DNA of 51,030 nucleotides from Lutibacter sp. (GTDB taxonomy: Bacteria > Bacteroidota > Bacteroidia > Flavobacteriales > Flavobacteriaceae). The notes under the pieces are model-generated. The model saw nothing but the letters and a program-made list of their open reading frames with translations, was not told the origin of the DNA and made no database searches. The stretch lies in assembly GCA_021647265.1 (NCBI GenBank), contig JAKIVA010000017.1, forward strand, positions 1 through 51,030, read 5' to 3'. Shown here one piece after another: positions 9,052 through 18,400 of the stretch. Numbering within the stretch: position 1 is the first letter of the stretch; the number at the start of each line of letters is the position of its first letter. The position numbers were made by a program, and so were the translations under genes.

Positions 9052-9084
9052 AATCCTGATGAATTTTTCGTCAGGATTTTTTAT
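9052..9084 (+). terminator. Rho-independent terminator of tRNA-Val
   Basis: A 12-bp stem (9052-9063 with 9067-9078, one G-T wobble) with a 3-base loop runs into a T-rich tract, 10 bp downstream of the tRNA. Confidence 0.85.
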
Positions 9085-9196
9085 TTTGAGAAAATCTGAA
9101 ATTTATTTCATAATTGGTGAAAAATAAAAAACAAAATCAGTAGAGCTCATAGGGTTGTTTTTGCAGGAGTTGTTTTAAAATAGAAAACCTGTGCAT

Positions 9197-9208
9197 TCCC
9201 TCATTGCC
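9197..9208 (+). repeat. 12-bp copy of the tRNA-Val 3' end
   Basis: TCCCTCATTGCC occurs at 9028-9039 (T arm and acceptor 3' strand of tRNA-Val) and again at 9197-9208, 169 bp downstream, where no cloverleaf can be drawn around it. Such short repeats are what integrases of tRNA-targeting elements leave as att sites. It could also be chance or a decayed tRNA duplicate. No integrase or element lies between the copies. Confidence 0.4.
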
Positions 9209-9218
9209 ACTTAACTGA

Positions 9219-9246
9219 AGTCTTACAGAAATGTAGGGCTTTTTTT
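9219..9246 (+). terminator. Orphan terminator-like hairpin
   Basis: A 9-bp stem using several G-U pairs (9219-9227 with 9232-9240, loop GAAA) is followed by six more Ts. No gene on the plus strand feeds it apart from readthrough of the tRNA unit. It follows the tRNA-end copy at 9197-9208 by 10 bp. Confidence 0.5.
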
Positions 9247-9264
9247 GCTTAAAATTTGGTGTAA

Positions 9265-9294
9265 AAAAAACCTATCAATTACGACAGGTTTTTT
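9265..9294 (-). terminator. Bidirectional-looking terminator of the cold-shock gene
   Basis: Arms 9265-9276 (A6 then CCTATC) and 9283-9294 (GACAGG then T6) pair with a single mismatch and a 6-base loop. It lies 26 bp past the stop of the minus-strand cold-shock gene, and the A/T flanks allow termination in either direction. Confidence 0.7.
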
Positions 9295-9319
9295 ACATAA
9301 ATAAGTTAGAAGTAATAAA

Positions 9320-9511
9320 TTAAATTACTTTGACATTTATTGCGTTCAATCCTTTTGGAGTTTCTTCTACATCGTAGCTTACTTTATCCCCTTCATTGAT
9401 TTCATCGACTAGTCCATTTACATGTACAAATACATCTTTGTTACCTTCTTCTGGAGTGATAAATCCAAATCCTTTAGAATTATTGAAAAATTTTACTGTT
9501 CCGTTACTCAT
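9320..9511 (-). CDS. Cold-shock domain protein (CspA family)
   Basis: This 63-aa single cold-shock domain protein is a single-stranded nucleic-acid-binding RNA chaperone. The RNP1 motif KGFGFI (residues 13-18) and RNP2 motif VFVHV (residues 27-31) are both intact, and the length is normal for the family. The gene is monocistronic, with its own terminator at 9265-9294 and a -7 box TACATTTG on the minus strand at 9535-9542. If that box is used, the leader is short (under 20 nt), unlike the long leader of E. coli cspA. It may therefore be constitutive rather than cold-induced (inference). Confidence 0.97.
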   Translation of the reverse strand: MSNGTVKFFNNSKGFGFITPEEGNKDVFVHVNGLVDEINEGDKVSYDVEETPKGLNAINVKVI

Positions 9512-9534
9512 AATTAAAAATTTTATTTAGATGA

Positions 9535-9542
9535 CAAATGTA
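9535..9542 (-). promoter_or_regulatory. Putative -7 box (TACATTTG) of the cold-shock gene
   Basis: The minus strand reads TACATTTG, matching TAnnTTTG, 24 bp upstream of the start codon. A TTTG -33 element is not evident. Confidence 0.45.
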
Positions 9543-9936
9543 AGGTTTTGTTTCTAGTTATGTAGCATTGTTGGTGAGTTAGTTAAAAAAGTCAATAACT
9601 TTTGTAATTCCTCATTGCTTTAAATTATTAAAACATACTTGAAATTTAGCTATAATAAAAGTGATTACTTATTGAGTACAGTAATATTTAAAATTACAAT
9701 TTCTTTACGGTTTTTGAGTGTTATTTAAACATTGAAAAGAAGATTTAACTAATGACTAGTATGTAAAAAACATTACAAAGGCCGTTAAGTATCAGTAAAA
9801 GAGAATAGATAAAAAGGTTGAAAGAGAACATAAATGTTAATTTTTTTTAATTTTTTATTATATTTGAGAAAATCATAAATAATGAGTTATTTTTTTAAAA
9901 AAGATTAAAATAACGAATTAGATTTCTTATTACTTT
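9543..9936. other. Intergenic region between the cold-shock gene and the histidine kinase
   Basis: No open frame or RNA gene is evident. The only recognisable item is TATATTTG at 9859-9866, an exact plus-strand -7 consensus about 70 bp upstream of the kinase start. The -33 position holds only a weak TGTT. A TTCCTCATTGC string at 9606-9616 partly resembles the tRNA-Val 3' end again but is shorter and was not counted as a repeat copy. Confidence 0.5.
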
Positions 9937-12900
9937 ATGAAAAATAAATACACTTACAAAGAATTAAAACAAGAATTGTATAACGCTCGTAAAAGGCTTA
10001 AAGAGATACAACAAATAGCTCATTTAGGAGATTGGGAATTAGATATTATTAATAATAAGTTAATATGGTCTGATGAAACTTACAGAATATTTAATTTAAA
10101 CCCACAAGAAATAGAGATTTCCTATGAGAAATTTTTAGCTCTAATTCATCCAGAAGATAAGGATATGGTAAATAAAACATATCTAAAATCTTTAAAAAAT
10201 AAAACTTCGTATTCAATAGAGCATAGGATCTTGTTACCATTAGGGGAAGTAAAGTATGTAGTTGAAAGGGGTAAAACATACTATAATGATGAGGGAATTC
10301 CAACACATTCAATAGGAACAATTATAGACATTACAAATCGATATGAATTAAAAGATACTTTAAGAAAAAGTGAAGAAAAATATAGAGCAATAGTTGAAAA
10401 TACATCAGAATGGATTTGGGAAATGGATGGAACAGGTGTAATTACCTATAGCAATTCAGTTGTTGAGCAAATTTTAGGGTATTCAAAATCTGAATTAATA
10501 GGAAAAAATAACATTTCTTTAATTAACAAATTAGATAGGGAACGTGTTGCTAAAGTATTCTTAAAAAAAACGGAGCTCAAGGAAAGCTGGGAAAATTTAG
10601 AACTCAGATGGAGTCATAAAGAAGGTGGTTACAGATATCTAGAGAGTAGTGCTATTCCAATATTTAATAATGAAGGAATATTTCAAGGTTTTAGAGGTGT
10701 AAATAGAGATATTACTAAGCGTAAAGAAGCAGAACAGAAACTTGAGGAAAGGGAAAGAAATTTTAGAGAACTATTTGAAAAATCTGGCGACGCACTATTA
10801 ATTATTAAAAATGGAATTTTTATAGATTGTAATCAGGCAACTGTTGTTATGCTTAACTTTAAATCTAAGGAGGCTTTTTTAAATTCTCACCCTTCAGAAT
10901 TGTCACCAGAATTACAACCAGATGGATTAAGTTCAACGATAAAAGCTGAAGAGATGATGGCACTTGCTTTAAACAATGGAACCCATCGTTTTGAGTGGAT
11001 ACACACAAAAAGTGATGGAGAGTTATTTCCTGTTGAAGTATTGTTAACGGCAATTTCTAATGAACCTAACAAAAAGATTATCCATTGTGTTTGGAGGGAT
11101 ATCACTGAACGTAAGAAAGTGGATGAGGCACTTAATGAGAGTTTGGAATTTACAAGGGCTATTACCCAATCTGCACCAAATGCCATCATTACTATTAATT
11201 TTGAGGGATTTATTCTGTCTTGGAATAAAACTGCAGAGAAAATATTTGGTTACACTTCTTTTGAAATGATAAACAAAAGTATTCAAAATATTATACCAGC
11301 CCTAGAGATATCAAAACATAAAAAGACATTAAGTATTCTAAATAATATAAGAAAAGAAAATTTATTTGGGAAACCAATCCAATTACAAGGGGTACGAAAG
11401 GATGGAACAAAATTCTTAATGGAACTTTCATTATCAAGTTGGAATGTAGGTGCCAAAAAATGTTATACTGGGATTATTCGAGATATCACTGAAAGTAAAC
11501 AAGCAGAGGCTGAGAATAAAAAACTTTCAACAGTAGTTGAACAGAGTGTAAATACAATTATAATTACAGATATAAATGGGGAGATAGAATATGTAAATCC
11601 AAGATTCACAGAAGTTTCAGGGTTTACAGCCAAAGAAGCTCTTGGGAATTATCCTAGAATTTTAAAGTCAGGAAAACACACAAAAGAATTTTATACTCAA
11701 CTTTGGAAAACCATTAAATCTGGAAAAACATGGAAGGGGGAATTTCAAAACAAAGCTAAAAATGGCAAGCTATTTTGGGAGCAGGCAACAATAACACCAA
11801 TAAAGAATGAAGAAGGAGAAATAATAAATTACTTATCAATAAGAGAAGATATTACCATTCAAAAAAAAGCTGAAAAAGAATTAAATATAGCTTTAATTAA
11901 AGCTAAAGAATCCGATAAATTAAAATCAATATTTTTAGCTAGCATGAGTCATGAAATTAGAACACCAATGAATAGTATCATTGGATTTTCAGAATTTTTA
12001 TTAGAGTCAAATTTGCCAGAGAATAAGAGAAAAGATTATGCAGAAATTATAATTACTAATAGTAAACAGTTATTAGCTATTGTAAATGACATATTAGATT
12101 TTTCAAAAATAGAAGCAGGAGTTGTTCAGTTAAATTATCAAAGTATTGATCTAAATAAGATGCTTAATGATTTATATGTTTTTTATAAACCTATTGCAAT
12201 TGAGAGTAATTTGATGTTAACGTGTAAATTAGGCTTAGAAAATGCTAAAAGTATTATTGATGTTGACAGTACAAAATTAAATCAAATTTTAACAAATTTA
12301 TTATCAAATGCTATTAAATTCACAAATGAAGGAGAAGTTGAATTTGGTTATAAATTAATAAAAAATAACTTACAGTTTTACGTAAAAGATACGGGAGAAG
12401 GAATTGATGAAAAGTTAAAAAATAAAATTTTCGATAGGTTTTTCCAAGGGAATCTTGATTTAGTTAAGCAGCATACAGGAACAGGTTTAGGTTTAGCAAT
12501 TTCAAAAAATTTTGTTGAATTATTTCATGGAAAAATTTGGTTTACTTCTAATGAGAAAGGAACGACTTTTTATTTTACAATTCCTTATACTAAGAATAAA
12601 ACACCTGTAACCCCCACAGATTTTACTACTAAAAAAGAACAAATCAAACAGGGGATAACCAAAAAAACTAAAGAAACAATAATATTAGTTGCTGAAGATG
12701 AAGAATACAATATGATGTATATAAATGTATTATTTTCAAAAACAAATTTTAAAATTATTGAGGCTAATAATGGAAAACAGGCAGTAGAAATGTTTAAAAA
12801 GAATCCTGAAGTAGATTTAGTATTAATGGATATTCAAATGCCAATTATGGATGGAAATGAAGCCATGAAAGAAATTAAAAAGATAAAACCATCTACACCC

Positions 12901-13047
12901 GTAATAGCCCTTTCTGCATTTGCTATGGAATCGGATAAAGAAAAAGCTTTAAAAAAAGGATTTGACTTTTACATTTCAAAACCAATTGATAAAAAGTTAC
13001 TTTTTAATACTATTAAAGAATATTCATTTAAACTTAAGGTATCTTAG
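9937..13047 (+). CDS. Hybrid sensor histidine kinase with five PAS domains and a C-terminal receiver
   Basis: This 1036-aa protein has no transmembrane segment or signal peptide and is predicted cytosolic. The order is a short coiled coil and a first PAS (about 20-137), then four further PAS domains (about 145-270, 275-395, 400-520, 525-650), each ending in a DIT-type motif (for example GVNRDITKRKEAE, VWRDITERKK, IIRDITESKQAE). Next come HisKA with phospho-accepting H672 in SMSHEIRTPMN, HATPase_c with N, G1 and G2 boxes (NLLSNAIKFT, DTGEGID, GTGLGLAIS), and a receiver with phospho-Asp D965 in LMDIQMPIMDG. No response regulator or other partner is adjacent. The number of PAS domains suggests several intracellular ligands or redox inputs. 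The signal is unknown. Confidence 0.94.
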   Translation: MKNKYTYKELKQELYNARKRLKEIQQIAHLGDWELDIINNKLIWSDETYRIFNLNPQEIEISYEKFLALIHPEDKDMVNKTYLKSLKNKTSYSIEHRILLPLGEVKYVVERGKTYYNDEGIPTHSIGTIIDITNRYELKDTLRKSEEKYRAIVENTSEWIWEMDGTGVITYSNSVVEQILGYSKSELIGKNNISLINKLDRERVAKVFLKKTELKESWENLELRWSHKEGGYRYLESSAIPIFNNEGIFQGFRGVNRDITKRKEAEQKLEERERNFRELFEKSGDALLIIKNGIFIDCNQATVVMLNFKSKEAFLNSHPSELSPELQPDGLSSTIKAEEMMALALNNGTHRFEWIHTKSDGELFPVEVLLTAISNEPNKKIIHCVWRDITERKKVDEALNESLEFTRAITQSAPNAIITINFEGFILSWNKTAEKIFGYTSFEMINKSIQNIIPALEISKHKKTLSILNNIRKENLFGKPIQLQGVRKDGTKFLMELSLSSWNVGAKKCYTGIIRDITESKQAEAENKKLSTVVEQSVNTIIITDINGEIEYVNPRFTEVSGFTAKEALGNYPRILKSGKHTKEFYTQLWKTIKSGKTWKGEFQNKAKNGKLFWEQATITPIKNEEGEIINYLSIREDITIQKKAEKELNIALIKAKESDKLKSIFLASMSHEIRTPMNSIIGFSEFLLESNLPENKRKDYAEIIITNSKQLLAIVNDILDFSKIEAGVVQLNYQSIDLNKMLNDLYVFYKPIAIESNLMLTCKLGLENAKSIIDVDSTKLNQILTNLLSNAIKFTNEGEVEFGYKLIKNNLQFYVKDTGEGIDEKLKNKIFDRFFQGNLDLVKQHTGTGLGLAISKNFVELFHGKIWFTSNEKGTTFYFTIPYTKNKTPVTPTDFTTKKEQIKQGITKKTKETIILVAEDEEYNMMYINVLFSKTNFKIIEANNGKQAVEMFKKNPEVDLVLMDIQMPIMDGNEAMKEIKKIKPSTPVIALSAFAMESDKEKALKKGFDFYISKPIDKKLLFNTIKEYSFKLKVS

Positions 13048-13440
13048 AAGAAGTAGATGAGTATTATAATCAAAGTTTTATAATGTTTAACTTTTTAATA
13101 ATAAAATTATAAGATGGAGAAATTTAAAATTTACATAGACAAGAATCCTTATAGAAACGCAAGCCTTTTTGTATTTAGAATACTGAGTATTTTGTAGGTA
13201 GTTTTAATAAACTCTAGTTTATCTTAATTCTGTTTCTATATTCAAATTGAATAAACGTAGATTATTTTTTTCTATATCTTTTTCATATTAATTTTAACAT
13301 AGAGTTCATGATAATTATCATAGATTTTTTGAGATAGACTATTTACTTTTAGAATAAATACATTAAATATGATATGATATTTTCTATATTTATTAAAAAT
13401 TATGTAAATTGTAAGGAGAAATTAATACAAATTTTATTTT
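13048..13440. other. Intergenic region with a 14-bp perfect palindrome
   Basis: No supported gene is present. ATGATAATTATCAT at 13308-13321 is a perfect palindrome 120 bp upstream of the small lipoprotein gene and could be a dimeric regulator site (it looks somewhat like overlapping Fur-type half-sites TGATAAT/ATTATCA). A purine-rich AAGGAGA lies at 13414-13420 but is too far from the ATG at 13441 to be a good ribosome site. No hairpin plus T run was found after the kinase. Confidence 0.4.
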
Positions 13441-13815
13441 ATGTTGACGTTAAACTTTATTGCTAGAAAAGGTTATTTTAAATTATTAGGGTTGGGTTTG
13501 CTATTTATTTTGCTCCAAGGGTGCAAAGTTTATGAAGATCCTATCTCAGTTGCTGAAGCTGCTAATAGTGAAAAGAAGAGTTATTTAAAAATAACAATGT
13601 TAAATGGAGATAAATATATTTACGATGCTATAGAATCCATAGGTAATGATTATTATGGTATTTATTATAAGGAAGGTGAGAAATTAAAAACACTCCTTAA
13701 AACAACTGATATAAAAGATGTACAGTACCACAATGAAAAAGCATCAGCAGGTAATAATGTATTGGGTATTGGTATTGGAGTTTTATCTTTAGCTGCTGGA
13801 ATTTTGATGTTTTAA
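13441..13815 (+). CDS. Small lipoprotein of unknown function with a C-terminal hydrophobic helix
   Basis: This 124-aa protein is not one I recognise. After a basic N-terminus there is a hydrophobic segment ending LLQGC, a lipobox with the Cys at about residue 28. The mature part has a beta-rich stretch (KITMLNGDKYIYDAIESIGND, YYGIYYKEGEK) and then DIKDVQYHNEKASAGN. A glycine-rich hydrophobic C-terminal helix follows (NVLGIGIGVLSLAAGILMF, residues 106-124), probably membrane-inserted. The overall pattern, a small beta domain plus terminal GxGxG helix, is seen in many short Bacteroidota lipoproteins. It starts long after the kinase, so it is probably a separate unit. The hydrolase follows after 21 bp and may be cotranscribed. 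Confidence 0.75.
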   Translation: MLTLNFIARKGYFKLLGLGLLFILLQGCKVYEDPISVAEAANSEKKSYLKITMLNGDKYIYDAIESIGNDYYGIYYKEGEKLKTLLKTTDIKDVQYHNEKASAGNNVLGIGIGVLSLAAGILMF

Positions 13816-13836
13816 CTTAAAATCACACACTTATTT

Positions 13837-14622
13837 ATGCGATATTTTCTTTTGATTATTAGCTTGTTATTTATTTCTTGTACTCTTTCTTCAAAAAAGA
13901 AAGACCTTAAAATAGTTAATAACGGAATAATAGAAAAACAAGAAACCCCTAATATTTACATTGTAAAAACAATTTTTTACACTAAGGATAGCTTACCAAT
14001 TACAGCTGATATTTATGAAGTAAATAATAAAAAACCAACCATTTTGTTATGTCATCAAGCTGGGTTTAGCAGAGGAGAATACAAAGAGACTGCATTGAAA
14101 TTAATGAAATTAGGTTTCTCAAGCATTGCAATTGATCAGAGGTCAGGAAAAGAAGCAAATGGAGTTGTAAATGAAACTGCATTGGAGGCTAAAAAGAGAA
14201 ATTTATCAACAAATTATTTAGATGCAAAACAAGACATTGAAGCTGCTATAGACTATATGTACGAAATGAATGGACATCAACCAATCATTCTTGTTGGTAG
14301 CTCATATTCAGCAACTTTAGCATTGCTAATAGGGAATACGTCTAAAAAAGTAAAAGCCATTGTTGCTTTCAGTCCGGGTGAATATTACAAATCTATTGAT
14401 GTTAAAAATACCATTAAAGATATTGATAAGCCTATTTTTGTTACTTCATCAAAAAAAGAAATACCTAAATTAGAAGAGCTAGTTTCTTTAATTAAACCTA
14501 TATATGTTACCCATTATAAGCCAACTGTTAATGGGATTCATGGCTCAAAAGCACTGTGGAGTTCAACTGTTGGAAATGAAAATTACTGGCAATCTTTCAG
14601 TAATTTTTTAAAAGAACAATGA
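13837..14622 (+). CDS. Alpha/beta-hydrolase lipoprotein (dienelactone hydrolase-like)
   Basis: This 261-aa lipoprotein starts with a hydrophobic leader ending LLFISC (Cys 15), so it should be lipid-anchored. The mature domain has an alpha/beta-hydrolase layout: ILLCHQAGFSRGEYKE (HG-type oxyanion loop), SIAIDQRSGKEANG, then the nucleophile elbow ILVGSSYSATLAL, which is a G-x-S-x-S variant of the usual G-x-S-x-G. A late His in VNGIHGSKAL probably completes the triad. The substrate is unknown. Its 3' end overlaps the left arm of the inverted-repeat element at 14618-14754. Confidence 0.82.
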   Translation: MRYFLLIISLLFISCTLSSKKKDLKIVNNGIIEKQETPNIYIVKTIFYTKDSLPITADIYEVNNKKPTILLCHQAGFSRGEYKETALKLMKLGFSSIAIDQRSGKEANGVVNETALEAKKRNLSTNYLDAKQDIEAAIDYMYEMNGHQPIILVGSSYSATLALLIGNTSKKVKAIVAFSPGEYYKSIDVKNTIKDIDKPIFVTSSKKEIPKLEELVSLIKPIYVTHYKPTVNGIHGSKALWSSTVGNENYWQSFSNFLKEQ

Positions 14623-14754
14623 GGCTTTCTAAAAAGTGACATTCTGCATGTAAAAGAAGAATCTTTTTAAAAATAAACACCTGTATATCAGGATATTGAG
14701 ATTTTTCACTTTGTTCAAAATGACAAGTGTAATTGCTTTTCAGACAGTCTCATT
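14618..14754. repeat. Nested inverted-repeat element in a convergent gap
   Basis: Outer arms 14618-14630 and 14742-14754 match at 11 of 13 positions. Inside, arms of about 28 bases starting at 14637 (TGACATTCTG...GAAGAATCT) and ending at 14725 (AGATTTTT...AAAATGACA) pair imperfectly with one gap. The inner arms resemble dispersed palindromic elements I recall from Bacteroidota genomes (TGTCATTCTGAG...GAAGAATCT type). It fills the space between two convergent genes and begins within the hydrolase stop codon, so it could serve as terminator for both. Confidence 0.6.
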
Positions 14755-14776
14755 GTATTTAGTTACATTTATTCTT

Positions 14777-15475
14777 TTAATCCGTTACAAAACTCCAAAT
14801 TTGCCCAATAGTTTGACCTCCTTTATCATCTTTTACCACTACTTTCCAATAGTACGTTGTAGAAGCTGTTAAATTTACATCTAAGGTATTTGTAGTTAGA
14901 TTTGATGATGCTATCGCTACTGGAGGATTAACCGTATCAAAATAAACATCGTATGTTAAAACATCTGAAGTGTCAACGTCACTTGCAGTCCATTGCAATG
15001 TTGTAGTTGTACCTGTTTCTGTACTGTTTAAGGTTGGTGATACCAATACCGGTGAAAATGGTAAATAATTTGACACACCATTGCCTTCGGTGTAAAACTG
15101 ATTTGTACTTGAATAACTACTGGATAAATTCTTGCTATCGGTAGCTTTTACCCTCCAATAATAAGCAATCCCTTTCTCTAATGAAAGTGTTCTTACTGTA
15201 CTTGTTTCTGATACTGTATGTACTATTTGTGTAAAATTGGCATCTGTAGCTACCTGTACCTGATAGGTAATAGCATCTCCCTCAGGATCTGTCGCTGCAT
15301 TCCAATTAAAGTCCAATACATTGTTGATACACAATAAATTATTTGTTGGATAAACCAATGTTGGTGTTGTTGGAGCCTTGTTTACAGGTGGTGGAGGTGG
15401 TGGTGTATCTCCTCCTCCTCCGCCACAAGACCATAAAGCTGTTCCTAATACGAGTGTGAATATAAACTTTTTCAT
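14777..15475 (-). CDS. Lipoprotein with two fibronectin type III-like domains, last gene of the sus arm
   Basis: This 232-aa protein has a leader ending ALWSC with the lipid-accepting Cys at about residue 17, then five Gly and a Pro-rich spacer (PPPPPP). The spacer fits surface display away from the membrane. Two beta-sandwich repeats follow: about 35-132, with TYQVQVATDANFT and YYWRVKATDSKN, and about 140-232, with TYDVYFDTVNPP and YYWKVVVKDDKGG. The YYWxVxxxD signature is typical of fibronectin III-like modules. It starts 2 bp after the amylase stop, so it belongs to the same transcript and may help bind glucan or dock the amylase (inference). It is not a recognisable SusF. Confidence 0.8.
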   Translation of the reverse strand: MKKFIFTLVLGTALWSCGGGGGDTPPPPPPVNKAPTTPTLVYPTNNLLCINNVLDFNWNAATDPEGDAITYQVQVATDANFTQIVHTVSETSTVRTLSLEKGIAYYWRVKATDSKNLSSSYSSTNQFYTEGNGVSNYLPFSPVLVSPTLNSTETGTTTTLQWTASDVDTSDVLTYDVYFDTVNPPVAIASSNLTTNTLDVNLTASTTYYWKVVVKDDKGGQTIGQIWSFVTD

Positions 15476-15477
15476 TC

Positions 15478-18400
15478 CTATTGTTTTATAATTTTAAGGG
15501 TTACTGGTTTGTCTAAATGTACTTTTGCAATATACAACCCTATTGGTTTATTTGCGATATTTAAATGTACTTTTCCATTTATTATTGGATATACCTTTCT
15601 TGAGATTAATTGTGAATTAATACTGTACAAACTTATTATGACTTCTTTATCTGATACCGGTAAGGCTATCTCTAAAACACCACTTGTTGGATTTGGGTAG
15701 GCTACAATACCTTCTAGTAACACTATTGATTTACTGTAAACCCCTTCACAAGTTTTTGAGGTTTTTACCTCTAATAAATCTCCTTGTTTTACGGCAACAT
15801 TGAATACCGGGGAACTGGTCTCTAAGACCTCTTTGCCATTAACATAAATAATAAAAGGTGCAGTACCTTCTTCTATCTCTATTGTAGCTCGGTTTGAACT
15901 TACACTTGACTTACCTGATACCGTTACGCCTTGTTTTACCGCTACCTCAAAACATTGTTCATAGCTCTCGCCTGTAACTGTAATACAAAAACTATAGGTA
16001 CCCGGTGCTAAACTATCAACGGTTAAACTATCTGTAAATGTATAAGCGGTGCCGTTGATTGTTACTGCATAACTCTGAGATGTTTGCGCTGTAATTATCA
16101 TCTGCCCATTGTTCTTATCTGGGCACGTCTCGCTCACTACCTGAACACTAAAATTGTCCTCGGGTAAGGTGAAAATTGGACAACCCGTTGTATTTACGAC
16201 CATTCCTGTTGGTGTATTAGGACATAAATCTTCTGTATCAACAATACCATCTCCATCACTATCATCATTAGCTGTTCCACCTCTTGGATCCAATAATCTT
16301 ACTGTAGAGTACAATCTATATTCACCAGGGTTTAATGTAATTGATTCAGCAGTATTGGTTACATTTTTTTGTATTCCGGTAAAATATTCATACCAAGTAC
16401 CTGTTTGTGTAAATTGTGGAGTTATAGTTTTTGGAACAATATCAAAATTACCAATAACAACAATATCCATAGATGCATCTTTTAACACAATAGATTTCGT
16501 TAAATTTCCAACGTTTAAATTAAAATCAGTTGAATTAAATACGGGTTGTTTCTTTTTGAAAGCAATAAGTGTTGACCAAACATTGTATATGTTTTTTCTA
16601 TTAACATCATCAAAATACTCCCAATGTAATGGCTTTCTCCCCGTTCGTCCATTTTCATCAATACTAATTTCGTAGCCGAGTTCGCCAAACTGCCATATCA
16701 TTTTAGGGCCAGGAATGGTAAAAAGGAACATTGCAGCTAATTCTTCTCTAGCTAATGCAGTATTTAAATTTTTGACATCGTAGTTTTCATTACTATTACC
16801 AAAATTCAAATTCTTATACATTAATCGTTCTTCATCATGACTTTCCATATACCCTACAAGATTTGGATTATTCCATCCTCTTTCTTGATAAGACATCCAG
16901 CTAATATTAGCTTCAGAAGCAAACCCCATTGTATTTTGATTGTAGTTATGATTTCCATTTCCCCACAATAAAAAACCAAAATTAGCCAATACAGTTTCTT
17001 CAGAATTATCTGCAAAATGCTCTAAAATTAAATAAATGTCAGATGAGGTGTTTGTCCAGATATCATTTGCATAATTTTCTAAAATAGCAATTCTAGAGGC
17101 ATCATAATTACCCCAAGCAGCAACATCAGTAGGATTATTTGTTTGTGTAAATCCTTTAGATAAATCAATTCGAAACCCATCAACTTTAAATTCATTTATC
17201 CAATGCTTTAATGTTTGTTTTACATAATTTTTTGTGTAAATACTTTCATGATTAAAATCGTAGCCAACACTATAAGGGTGGGTTGCATCAGTATTCAACC
17301 AAGGATTATCTGCTGCTGGTTTATTATTTGTGCTATCCCAATACATTTGAGCTAATGGACTTTGTCCAAATGCCTGATTGTATACAACGTCTAGTATTAT
17401 GGCAATACCTCTTGCGTGACACTCATCTACAAATTTTTTGAAATCGTTTTTAGTTCCATAGGCTTTGTCTAAAGCACCATGAAAAGACGGATTATAGCCC
17501 CAACTATCATTTCCTTCAAATTCACTTATAGGCATCAATTCTATGGCGTTTATACCTAATGATTCTAAATAATCTAGACGAGTTAATGCCTCATTATAAG
17601 AATCAGACTCGGTAAAATCTCGTATGTGTAATTCGTAAATAATTAAGTTGTCTTTTGCCGGTTTTATAAAGTTGGTAATATTCCAACTATATGTAGGTTC
17701 ATTAATTATAAAGGTAGATACAATTCCTGTGGTTAAGCCTGTGGGATAACTTTTTAAATTAGGATATGTTGTGGCAGGGATGTATTGATCGTTGTTTGGG
17801 TCTAATATTTTTTCTGAATAAGGGTCGGCTACTTTAAGGGTATAGTCTACTAAATATTGATATGCAAACTCTGTATTGACATCCAAACCTGTCAAAGTTA
17901 TCCAAAAATCGTCACCATCTTTAGCCATTTGGTAGGTGTTATCTAAAGTCCAGTTATTAAAATCTCCCAAAAGTAGTACGTCTGTTTTTTGAGGAGCTTG
18001 TAATAAAAAGGTAACAGAATTGTCAACATTTTTATTCAGTCCATATTGTAAGCCCGTTGGTTTTGTACTGTTAATTGTTGGTGTTTTTACATAAACTGAG
18101 ATACTAGTTTCTTTTGTTTCTCCGTTGGCAGTTGCAACTACTTTTAAAGTTTGAGTGCCTGTAGAAATTAAACTATAAGATGTTGCTATTGTAGTTGTTG
18201 CAGTAGCGGTTTGTTGTGAAACATTATTTACAAAAAGTTCTAGGTCTGCATCAATGGAAGATACAGCGGAAATAGTAATTACATCATTTAAATTGTATAC
18301 ACTTTGATTTGAGGGATTTGTAAATGCAACGTTTAATCCTTCTGCATAAATAGTTATAAAAATATCTGGATTTGTTTGTTTTGTTCCGTCAGAAGATCTG

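Noticed and set aside
9606..9616. Third copy of the tRNA-Val 3' end (TTCCTCATTGC)
   Set aside because: The match is shorter and imperfect, so chance is likely in this AT-rich gap.
13114..13197. A 27-codon frame starting ATG GAG in the gap after the histidine kinase
   Set aside because: It has no ribosome site, no recognisable motif and no support beyond chance openness in AT-rich DNA.
13308..13321. Calling the palindrome a Fur box
   Set aside because: It is too short and has only partial half-sites. It is recorded as a palindrome only.
14777..15475. Calling the fibronectin-like lipoprotein SusF
   Set aside because: It has none of the starch-binding module motifs seen in the SusE-like protein, only fibronectin III-type repeats.
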